NCBI GenBank assembly: GCA_036346355.1
Contig: JAYEVF010000032.1
Span: 682,001 to 746,000 of the forward strand
Length of the DNA: 64,000 bases
Source: Rhipidocladum racemiflorum
Taxonomy: Eukaryota; Streptophyta; Magnoliopsida; Poales; Poaceae
Direction of reading: 5' to 3'
Both the position numbers and the translations under genes were made by a program. Positions 30,959 to 43,000 of the stretch are shown piece after piece (position 1 is the first letter of the stretch; each line of letters opens with the position of its first letter). The notes under the pieces are model-generated. The model was given only the letters and a program-made list of their open reading frames with translations, was not told the DNA's origin and ran no database searches.

Positions 30959-32777
30959 GATGCACGAAACGAAACTGAGTGCCAAACACGCAGAATTAAC
31001 TTACGATGTTCGCTTGTGCGTTTCAGCACAATTCTGCATTCATTTTGAATACGTCCGAGTGAGTGCGAAACATCCCTCCGCGACGGGCCACAAGGGGTAC
31101 TTGCTGCGTCCGAATGAAAACGATGCACCAAACGAATCTCGGTGTCAAACTCCCCGAATGGGCTTCACATGGGCCATAGCCCGTTTCATCAAGCATTTCG
31201 AGTACGTCCGGCTCGAACCGAAACATTCATGCACAATGGGTCCCTAATGGCAATGTAAACTACACGCGTACTAGAATGGTGCAAAAAACAAAACATTGTT
31301 CCAAATATGCCGAATGAACTTCATATATGCCCAAGCACATTTCGGCACGCGTTTTGAATCTTTCCGAGTCGTGTGAAACATTCCTCCGCGATGAGTACTG
31401 TATGGTGCAAGGATTTTCACAAGAAAACGACGCATAAGATGAAGCTGAGAGTCAATCAACCAGAATGGACTTCATGTCTGCCGTAGCTCATTTTAGCAAG
31501 CAATTTGGGCTCATCCGTGTCGGTGCGAAACCAACACGACAAATGGTACTACAAGTCACGTTCGTGCCAGAACGAGTACGAAAAGAAAGCTTGCGGCAGA
31601 CACCGTGAATAGAGTTCATGTGTGCCCAAGCTCATTTCGGCATGCATTTCTGTTGCATCCGGGTCGGTGCAAAACATTTCTCCGCGATAGGTGCCAACGG
31701 GTACTGCAAGCTGCGTGCGTATCAAAACGATGCACGAAAGGAAAATGTAGGCCAAACTGCGCGAGTGGACTTTCCATGCATTGCTGCTACAGTTCTGCAT
31801 TCATTTCGAATACGTCCGAGTGAGTGTGGAAACATCCCTCCGCGACGGGTCGCAAGGTGTTCTGCAAGCTGCGTCCGGACGGAAACGATGCACGAAAGGA
31901 AAATTGGTGTCAAACTCCCCGAATGGACTTCATATATGCCCTATCCCATTTCGACAAGCATTTCGAGTACGTCCGAGTCGATGCGAAATATTCATGCACG
32001 ATGGGTCCCTAATGGTACTGTAAACTACACGCGTACCAAAACGGTGCACGAAACGAAACTTCGTTCCAATCATGCCGAATGAACTTTATATTTGCCCAAG
32101 CACATTCCGGCATGCATTTCGAGTCCATCCGAGTTGTTGTGAAACATTTCTCCGCGATGAGTACGAACGAATACAACAAGCGTCGCCCGTTCGAAAACGT
32201 TGCACGAGATGAAACTGAGTGCGAAACACACCGAGTGGAATTCGTATGTGCTTCCACTCATTTCGGCATGCATTTTGAATATGTCCGAGTCGGTGTCAAA
32301 CGTTCCACCACGACGGGTTCCCACGGTTAATAAAAGCTGAATACAAACGAAACCGATGCACCAAAAAACAGAACCGAATGCCAGACACCCCGAAAGAACT
32401 TATGATGTTTGCTAGTGCTTTTCATCATTTGTATCGAATCCATTCGAGTAGGTCTGAAACATTCCTCCACGACGCGTCCCAACGGGCACTGCAGCGGAAG
32501 CCATTCGAAATGAAAATGATGCATGAAATGACACATTGTGGCAAACACCACGCACGCCGAAAATGATGCACGAAATGGAACATTATGGCAAGCACCTTAC
32601 ACGTTGCAACCTAGCACGCCAAAATGAAACATTGCGGCACGAAACGAAAACGGTGAACGAAATGAAGCCGGGTGCCAAACACACCGATTGCAATTCATTT
32701 AGGCATGCATTTCGAATCCGTCCGAATCGCCGTGAAATATTCCACAACGACGAGTTCCTAAGCTGAAAAATCGAAGC
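30959..32777. repeat. Reference HOR unit with its monomers
   Basis: A 1819-bp unit. Segment starts: m1 30959, m2 31122, m3 31278, m4 31429, m5 31586, m6 31729, m7 31887, m8 32043, m9 32199, m10 32355, m11 32518 (47 bp), m12 32565 (87 bp), m13 32652 (126 bp). m1-m5 and m6-m10 correspond pairwise at 765-770 bp spacing (for example ATACGTCCGAGTGAGTG in m1 and m6, and GCCCAAGCACATT in m3 and m8). Segments usually begin GATGCAC or GGTGCAC. Confidence 0.85.
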
Positions 32778-35559
32778 GATGCACGAAACGAAACTGAGTG
32801 CCAAACACGCAGAATTAACTTACGATGTTCGCTTGTGCGTTTCAGCACAATTCTGCATTCATTTTGAATACGTCCGAGTGAGTGCGAAACATCCCTCCGC
32901 GACGGGCCACAAGGGGTACTTGCTGCGTCCGAATGAAAACGATGCACCAAACGAATCTCGGTGTCAAACTCCCCGAATGGGCTTCACATGGGCCATAGCC
33001 CGTTTCATCAAGCATTTCGAGTACGTCCGGCTCGAACCGAAACATTCATGCACAATGGGTCCCTAATGGTAATGTAAACTACACGCGTACTAGAATGGTG
33101 CAAAAAACAAAACATTGTTCCAAATATGCCGAATGAACTTCATATATGCCCAAGCACATTTCGGCACGCGTTTTGAATCTTTCCGAGTCGTGTGAAACAT
33201 TCCTCCGCGACGAGTACTGTATGGTGCAAGGATTTTCACAAGAAGACGACGCATAAGATGAAGCTGAGTGCCAATCAACCAGAATGGACTTCATGTCTGC
33301 CGTAGCTCATTTTAGCAAGCAATTTGGGCTCATCCGTGTCGGTGCGAAACCAACACGACAAATGGTACTACAAGTCACGTTCGTGCCAGAACGAGTACGA
33401 AAAGAAAGCTTGCGGCAGACACCGTGAATAGAGTTCATGTGTGCCCAAGCTCATTTCGGCATGCATTTCTGTTGCATCCGGGTCGGTGCAAAACATTTCT
33501 CCGCGATAGGTGCCAACGGGTACTGCAAGCTGCGTGCGTATCAAAACGATGCACGAAAGGAAAATGTAGGCCAAACTGCGCGAGTGGACTTTCCATGCAT
33601 TGCTGCTACAGTTCTGCATTCATTTCGAATACGTCCGAGTGAGTGTGGAAACATCCCTCCGCGACGGGTCGCAAGGTGTTCTGCAAGCTGCGTCCGGACG
33701 GAAACGATGCACGAAAGGAAAATTGGTGTCAAACTCCCCGAATGGACTTCATATATGCCCTATCCCATTTCGACAAGCATTTCGAGTACGTCCGAGTCGA
33801 TGCGAAATATTCATGCACGATGGGTCCCTAATGGTACTGTAAACTACACGCGTACCAAAACGGTGCACGAAACGAAACTTCGTTCCAATCATGCCGAATG
33901 AACTTTATATTTGCCCAAGCACATTCCGGCATGCATTTCGAGTCCATCCGAGTTGTTGTGAAACATTTCTCCGCGATGAGTACGAACGAATACAACAAGC
34001 GTCGCCCGTTCGAAAACGTTGCACGAGATGAAACTGAGTGCGAAACACACCGAGTGGAATTCGTATGTGCTTCCACTCATTTCGGCATGCATTTTGAATA
34101 TGTCCGAGTCGGTGTCAAACGTTCCACCACGACGGGTTCCCACGGTTAATAAAAGCTGAATACAAACGAAACCGATGCACGAAACAGAACCGAGTGCCAG
34201 ACACCCCGAAAGAACTTATGATGTTTGCTAGTGCTTTTCATCATTTGTATCGAATCCATTCGAGTAGGTCTGAAACATTCCTCCACGACGCGTCCCAACG
34301 GGCACTGCAGCGGAAGCCATTCGAAATGAAAATGATGCATGAAATGACACATTGTGGCAAACACCACGCACGCCGAAAATGACGCACGAAATTGAACATT
34401 ATGGCAAGCACCTTACACGTTGCAACCTAGCACGCCAAAATGAAACATTGCGGCACGAAACGAAAACGGTGAACGAAATGAAGCCGGGTGCCAAACACAC
34501 CGATTGCAATTCATTTAGGCATGCATTTCGAATCCGTCCGAGTCGCCGTGAAATATTCCACAACGACGAGTTCCTAAGCTGAAAAAATCGAAAGCGATGC
34601 ACGAAACGAAACTGAGTGCCAAACACGCAGAATTAACTTACGATGTTCGCTTGTGCGTTTCAGCACAATTCTGCATTCATTTTGAATACGTCCGAGTGAG
34701 TGCGAAACATCCCTCCGCGACGGGCCACAAGGGGTACTTGCTGCGTCCGAATGAAAACGATGCACCAAACGAATCTCGGTGTCAAACTCCCCGAATGGGC
34801 TTCACATGGGCCATAGCCCGTTTCATCAAGCATTTCGAGTACGTCCGGCTCGAACCGAAACATTCATGCACAATGGGTCCCTAATGGTAATGTAAACTAC
34901 ACGCGTACTAGAATGGTGCAAAAAACAAAACATTGTTCCAAATATGCCGAATGAACTTCATATATGCCCAAGCACATTTCGGCACGCGTTTTGAATCTTT
35001 CCGAGTCGTGTGAAACATTCCTCCGCGACGAGTACTGTATGGTGCAAGGATTTTCACAAGAAAACGACGCATAAGATGAAGCTGAGTTTCAATCAACCAG
35101 AATGGACTTCATGTCTGCCGTAGCTCATTTTAGCAAGCAATTTGGGCTCATCCGTGTCGGTGCGAAACCAACACGACAAATGGTACTACAAGTCACGTTC
35201 GTGCCAGAACGAGTACGAAAAAAAGCTTGCGGCAGACACCGTGAATAGAGTTCATGTGTGCCCAAGCTCATTTCGGCATGCATTTCTGTTGCATCCGGGT
35301 CGGTGCAAAACATTTCTCCGCGATAGGTGCCAACGGGTACTGCAAGCTGCGTGCGTATCAAAACGATGCACGAAAGGAAAATGTAGGCCAAACTGCGCGA
35401 GTGGACTTTCCATGCATTGCTGCTACAGTTCTGCATTCATTTCGAATACGTCCGAGTGAGTGTGGAAACATCCCTCCGCGACGGGTCGCAAGGTGTTCTG
35501 CAAGCTGCGTCCGGACGGAAACGATGCACGAAAGGAAAATTGGTGTCAAACTCCCCGAA

Positions 35560-35590
35560 TGGACTTCATATATGCCCGAGTCGATGCGAA
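35560..35590. other. 34-bp deletion in a HOR unit
   Basis: Reads ATATATGCCCGAGTCGATG where other units have ATATATGCCCTATCCC, then 24 more bases before GAGTCGATG. This explains the 1784-bp unit. It is a single event, not shared by neighbours. Confidence 0.88.
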
Positions 35591-36565
35591 ATATTCATGC
35601 ACGATGGGTCCCTAATGGTACTGTAAACTACACGCGTACCAAAACGGTGCACGAAACGAAACTTCGTTCCAATCATGCCGAATGAACTTTATATTTGCCC
35701 AAGCACATTCCGGCATGCATTTCGAGTCCATCCGAGTTGTTGTGAAACATTTCTCCGCGATGAGTACGAACGAATACAACAAGCGTCGCCCGTTCGAAAA
35801 CGTTGCACGAGATGAAACTGAGTGCGAAACACACCGAGTGGAATTCGTATGTGCTTCCACTCATTTCGGCATGCATTTTGAATATGTCCGAGTCGGTGTC
35901 AAACGTTCCACCACGACGGGTTCCCACGGTTAATAAAAGCTGAATACAAACGAAACCGATGCACGAAACAGAACCGAGTGCCAGACACCCCGAAAGAACT
36001 TATGATGTTTGCTAGTGCTTTTCATCATTTGTATCGAATCCATTCGAGTAGGTCTGAAACATTCCTCCACGACGCGTCCCAACGGGCACTGCAGCGGAAG
36101 CCATTCGAAATGAAAATGATGCATGAAATGACACATTGTGGCAAACACCACGCACGCCGAAAATGATGCACGAAATGGAACATTATGGCAAGCACCTTAC
36201 ACGTTGCAACCTAGCACGCCAAAATGAAACATTGCGGCACGAAACGAAAACGGTGAACGAAATGAAGCCGGGTGCCAAACACACCGATTGCAATTCATTT
36301 AGGCATGCATTTCGAATCCGTCCGAGTCGCCGTGAAATATTCCACAACGACGAGTTCCTAAGCTGAAAAAATCGAAAGCGATGCACGAAACGAAACTGAG
36401 TGCCAAACACGCAGAATTAACTTACGATGTTCGCTTGTGCGTTTCAGCACAATTCTGCATTCATTTTGAATACGTCCGAGTGAGTGCGAAACATCCCTCC
36501 GCGACGGGCCACAAGGGGTACTTGCTGCGTCCGAATGAAAACGATGCACCAAACGAATCTCGGTG

Positions 36566-37077
36566 TCAAACTCCCCGAATGGGCTTCACATGCGCCCTAG
36601 CCCGTTTCATCAAGCATTTCGAGTACGTCTGGCTCGAACCGAAACATTCATGCACAATGGGTCCCTAATGGTAATGTAAACTACACGCGTACTAGAATGG
36701 TGCAAAAAACAAAACATTGTTCCAAATATGCCGAATGAACTTCATATATGCCCAAGCACATTTCGGCACGCGTTTTGAATTTTTCCGAGTCGTGTGAAAC
36801 ATTCCTCCGCGATGAGTACTTTCAAACTCCCCGAATGGGCTTCACATGCGCCCTAGCCCGTTTCATCAAGCATTTCGAGTACGTCCGGCTCGAACCGAAA
36901 CAATTATGCGCAATGGGTCCCTAATGGCAATGTAAACTACACGCGTACTAGAATGGTGCAAAAAACAAAACATTGTTCGAAATATGCCGAATGAACTTCA
37001 TATATGCCCAAGCACATTTCGGCACGCGTTTTGAATCTTTCCGAGTCGTGTGAAACATTCCTCCACGCTGAGTACTG
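36566..37077. repeat. 256-bp tandem duplication inside one HOR unit
   Basis: TCAAACTCCCCGAATGGGC recurs at 36566 and 36822; the two copies (36566-36821, 36822-37077) span m2 to m3 and explain the 2077-bp unit. 256 bp is not a whole number of monomers. The copies differ slightly (for example ACATTCATGC versus ACAATTATGC). Confidence 0.9.
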
Positions 37078-40000
37078 TATGGTGCAAGGATTTTCACAAG
37101 AAAACGACGCATAAGATGAAGCTGAGAGTCAATCAACCAGAATGGACTTCATGTCTGCCGTAGCTCATTTTAGCAAGCAATTTGGGCTCATCCGTGTCGG
37201 TGCGAAACCAACACGACAAATGGTACTACAAGTCACGTTCGTGCCAGAACGAGTACGAAAAGAAAGCTTGCGGCAGACACCGTGAATAGAGTTCATGTGT
37301 GCCCAAGCTCATTTCGGCATGCATTTCTGTTGCATCCGGGTCGGTGCAAAACATTTCTCCGCGATAGGTGCCAACGGGTACTGCAAGCTGCGTGCGTATC
37401 AAAACGATGCACGAAAGGAAAATGTAGGCCAAACTGCGCGAGTGGACTTTCCATGCATTGCTGCTACAGTTCTGCATTCATTTCGAATACGTCCGAGTGA
37501 GTGTGGAAACATCCCTCCGCGACGGGTCGCAAGGTGTTCTGCAAGCTGCGTCCGGACGGAAACGATGCACGAAAGGAAAATTGGTGTCAAACTCCCCGAA
37601 TGGACTTCATATATGCCCTATCCCATTTCGACAAGCATTTCGAGTACGTCCGAGTCGATGCGAAATATTCATGCACGATGGGTCCCTAATGGTACTGTAA
37701 ACTACACGCGTACCAAAACGGTGCACGAAACGAAACTTCGTTCCAATCATGCCGAATGAACTTTATATTTGCCCAAGCACATTCCGGCATGCATTTCGAG
37801 TCCATCCGAGTTGTTGTGAAACATTTCTCCGCGATGAGTACGAACGAATACAACAAGCGTCGCCCGTTCGAAAACGTTGCACGAGATGAAACTGAGTGCG
37901 AAACACACCGAGTGGAATTCGTATGTGCTTCCACTCATTTCGGCATGCATTTTGAATATGTCCGAGTCGGTGTCAAACGTTCCACCACGACGGGTTCCCA
38001 CGGTTAATAAAAGCTGAATACAAACGAAACCGATGCACGAAACAGAACCGAGTGCCAGACACCCCGAAAGAACTTATGATGTTTGCTAGTGCTTTTCATC
38101 ATTTGTATCGAATCCATTCGAGTAGGTCTGAAACATTCCTCCACGGCCCAGCGTCCCAACGGGCACTGCAGCGGAAGCCATTCGAAATGAAAATGATGCA
38201 TGAAATGACACATTGTGGCAAACACCACGCACGCCGAAAATGATGCACGAAATGGAACATTATGGCAAGCACCTTACACGTTGCAACCTAGCACGCCAAA
38301 ATGAAACATTGCGGCACGAAACGAAAACGGTGAACGAAATGAAGCCGGGTGCCAAGCACACCGATTGCAATTCATTTAGGCATGCATTTCGAATTCGTCC
38401 GAGTCGCCGTGAAATATTCCACAACGACGAGTTCCTAAGCTGAAAAAATCGAAAGCGATGCACGAAACGAAACTGAGTGCCAAACACGCAGAATTAACTT
38501 ACGATGTTCGCTTGTGCGTTTCAGCACAATTATGCATTCATTTTGAATACGTCCGAGTGAGTGCGAAACATCCCTCCGCGACGGGCCACAAGGGGTACTT
38601 GCTGCGTCCGAATGAAAACGATGCACGAAACGAATCTCGGTGTCAAACTCCCCGAATGGGCTTCACATGCGCCCTAGCCCGTTTCAGCAAGCATTTCGAG
38701 TACGTCCGGCTCGAACCGAAACATTCATGCACAATGGGTCCCTAATGGTAATGTAAACTACACGCGTACTAGAATGGTGCAAAAAACAAAACATTGTTCC
38801 AAATATGCCGAATGAACTTCATATATGCCCAAGCACATTTCGGCACGCGTTTTGAATCTTTCCGAGTCGTGTGAAACATTCCTCCGCGACGAGTACTGTA
38901 TGGTGCAAGGATTTTCACAAGAAAACGACGCATAAGATGAAGCTGAGAGTCAATCAACCAGAATGGACTTCATGTCTGCCGTAGCTCATTTTAGCAAGCA
39001 ATTTGGGCTCATCCGTGTCGGTGCGAAACCAACACGACAAATGGTACTACAAGTCACGTTCGTGCCAGAACGAGTACGAAAAGAAAGCTTGCGGCAGACA
39101 CCGTGAATAGAGTTCATGTGTGCCCAAGCTCATTTCGGCATGCATTTCTGTTGCATCCGGGTCGGTGCAAAACATTTCTCCGCGATAGGTGCCAACGGGT
39201 ACTGCAAGCTGCGTGCGTATCAAAACGATGCACGAAAGGAAAATGTAGGCCAAACTGTGCGAGTGGACTTTCCATGCATTGCTGCTACAGTTCTGCATTC
39301 ATTTCGAATACGTCCGAGTGAGTGTGGAAACATCCCTCAGCGACGGGTCGCAAAGGTGTTCTGCAAGCTGCGTCCGGACGGAAACGATGCACGAAAGGAA
39401 AATTGGTGTCAAACTCCCCGAATGGACTTCATATATGCCCTATCCCATTTCGACAAGCATTTCGAGTACGTCCGAGTCGATGCGAAATATTCATGCACGA
39501 TGGGTCCCTAATGGTACTGTAAACTACACGCGTACCAAAACGGTGCGCGAAACGAAACTTCGTTCCAATCATGCCGAATGAACTTTATATTTGCCCAAGC
39601 ACATTCCGGCATGCATTTCGAGTCCATCCGAGTTGTTGTGAAACATTTCTCCGCGATGAGTACGAACGAATACAACAAGCGTCGCCCGTTCGAAAACGTT
39701 GCACGAGATGAAACTGAGTGCGAAACACACCGAGTGGAATTCGTATGTGCTTCCACTCATTTCGGCATGCATTTTGAATATGTCCGAGTCGGTGTCAAAC
39801 GTTCCACCACGACGGGTTCCCACGGTTAATAAAAGCTGAATACAAACGAAACCGATGCACGAAACAGAACCGAGTGCCAGACACCCCGAAAGAACTTATG
39901 ATGTTTGCTAGTGCTTTTCATCATTTGTATCGAATCCATTCGAGTAGGTCTGAAACATTCCTCCACGACGCGTCCCAACGGGCACTGCAGCGGAAGCCAT

Positions 40001-43000
40001 TCGAAATGAAAATGATGCATGAAATGACACATTGTGGCAAACACCACGCACGCCGAAAATGATGCACGAAATGGAACATTATGGCAAGCACCTTACACGT
40101 TGCAACCTAGCACGCCAAAATGAAACATTGCGACACGAAAGCAACGGTGAACGAAATGAAGCCGGGTGCCAAACACACCGATTGCAATTCATTTAGGCAT
40201 GCATTTCGAATCCGTCCGAGTCGCCGTGAAATATTCCACAACGACGAGTTCCTAAGCTGAAAAAATCGAAAGCGATGCACGAAACGAAACTGAGTGCCAA
40301 ACACGCAGAATTAACTTACGATGTTCGCTTGTGCGTTTCAGCACAATTCTGCATTCATTTTGAATACGTCCGAGTGAGTGCGAAACATCCCTCCGCGACG
40401 GGCCACAAGGGGTACTTGCTGCGTCCGAATGAAAACGATGCACCAACCGAATCTCGGTGTCAAACTCCCCGAATGGGCTTCACATGCGCCCTAGCCCGTT
40501 TCAGCAAGCATTTCGAGTACGTCCGGCTCGAACCGAAACATTCATGCACAATGGGTCCCTAATGGTAATGTAAACTACACGCTGCATTTAGAATGGTGCA
40601 AAAAACAAAACATTGTTCCAAATATGCCGAATGAACTTCATATATGCCCAAGCACATTTCGGCACGCGTTTTGAATCTTTCCGAGTCGTGTGAAACATTC
40701 CTCCGCGACGAGTACTGTATGGTGCAAGGATTTTCACAAGAAAACGACGCATAAGATGAAGCTGAGAGTCAATCAACCAGAATGGACTTCATGTCTGCCG
40801 TAGCTCATTTTAGCAAGCAATTTGGGCTCATCCGTGTCGGTGCGAAACCAACACGACAAATGGTACTACAAGTCACGTTCGTGCCAGAACGAGTACGAAA
40901 AGAAAGCTTGCGGCAGACACCGTGAATAGAGTTCATGTGTGCCCAAGCTCATTTCGGCATGCATTTCTGTTGCATCCGGGTCGGTGCAAAACATTTCTCC
41001 GCGATAGGTGCCAACGGGTACTGCAAGCTGCGTGCGTATCAAAACGATGCACGAAAGGAAAATGTAGGCCAAACTGCGCGAGTGGACTTTCCATGCATTG
41101 CTGCTACAGTTCTGCATTCATTTCGAATACGTCCGGGTGAGTGTGGAAACATCCCTCCGCGACGGGTCGCAAGGTGTTCTGCAAGCTGCGTCCGGACGGA
41201 AACGATGCACGAAAGGAAAATTGGTGTCAAACTCCCCGAATGGACTTCATATATGCCCTATCCCATTTCGACAAGCATTTCGAGTACGTCCGAGTCGATG
41301 CGAAATATTCATGCACGATGGGTCCCTAATGGTACTGTAAACTACACGCGTACCAAAACGGTGCCGCAAGCGAAACTTCGTTCCAATCATGCCGAATGAA
41401 CTTTATATTTGCCCAAGCACATTCCGGCATGCATTTGAGTCCATCCGAGTTGTTGTGAAACATTTCTCCGCGATGAGTCTGACGAATACAACAAAGCGTC
41501 GCCGTTCGGCGTTGCACGAGATGAAACTGAGTGCGAAACACATCGAGTGGAATTCATATGTGCTTCCACTCATTTCGGCATGCATTTTGAATATGTCCGA
41601 GTCGGTGTCAAATGTTCCACCACGACGGGTTCCCACGGTTAATAAAAGCTGAATACAAACGAAACCGATGCACGAAACAGAACCGAGTGCCAGACACCCC
41701 GAAAGAACTTATGATGTTTGGTAGTTCTTTTAATCATTTGTATCGAATCCATTCGAGTAGGTCTGAAACATTCCTCCACGACGCGTCCCAACGGGCACTG
41801 CAGCGGAAGCCATTCGAAATGAAAATGATGCATGAAATGACACATTGTGGCAAACACCACGCACGCCGAAAATGATGCACGAAATGGAACATTATGGCAA
41901 GCACCTTACACGTTGCAACCTAGCACGCCAAAATGAAACATTGCGGCACGAAACGAAAACGGCGAACGAAATGAAGCCGGGTGCCAAGCACACCGATTGC
42001 AATTCATTTAGGCATGCATTTCGAATCCGTCCGAGTCGCCGTGAAATATTCCACAACGACGAGTTCCTAAGCTGAAAAAATCGAAAGCGATGCACGAAAC
42101 GAAACTGAGTGCCAAACACGCAGAATTAACTTACGATGTTAAACGTGCGTTTCAGCACAATTATGCATTCATTTTGAATACGTCCGAGTGAGTGCGAAAC
42201 ATCCCTCATGACGGGCCACAAGGGGTACTTGCTGCGTCCGAATGAAAACGATGCACGAAACGAATCTCGGTGTCAAACTCCCCGAATGGGCTTCACATGC
42301 GCCCTAGCCCGTTTCAGCAAGCATTTCGAGTGCGTCCGGCTCGAACCGAAACATTCATGCACAATGGGTCCCTAATGGTAATGTAAACTACACGCGTACT
42401 AGAATGGTGCAAAAAACAAAACATTGTTCCAAATATGCCGAATGAACTTCATATATGCCCAAGCACATTTCGGCACGCGTTTTGAATCTTTCCGAGTCGT
42501 GTGAAACATTCCTCCGCGACGAGTACTGTATGGTGCAAGGATTTTCACAAGAAAACGACGCATAAGATGAAGCTGAGTTTCAATCAACCAGAATGGACTT
42601 CATGTCTGCCGTAGCTCATTTTAGCAAGCAATTTGGGCTCATCCGTGTCGGTGCGAAACCAACACGACAAATGGTACTACAAGTCACGTTCGTGCCAGAA
42701 CGAGTACGAAAAGAAAGCTTGCGGCAGACACCGTGAATAGAGTTCATGTGTGCCCAAGCTCATTTCGGCATGCATTTCTGTTGCATCCGGGTCGGTGCAA
42801 AACATTTCTCCGCGATAGGTGCCAACGGGTACTGCAAGCTGCGTGCGTATCAAAACGATGCACGAAAGGAAAATGTAGGCCAAACTGCGCGAGTGGACTT
42901 TCCATGCATTGCTGCTACAGTTCTGCATTCATTTCGAATACGTCCGAGTGAGTGTGGAAACATCCCTCGCGACGGGTCGCAAGGTGTTCGTAAGCTGCGT

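Noticed and set aside
31618..32082. 154-codon open frame repeated in many HOR units
   Set aside because: It is satellite sequence; frames are open on both strands over the same bases, no domain is recognisable, and length changes with every small indel. Repetition reflects the tandem array, not gene copies.
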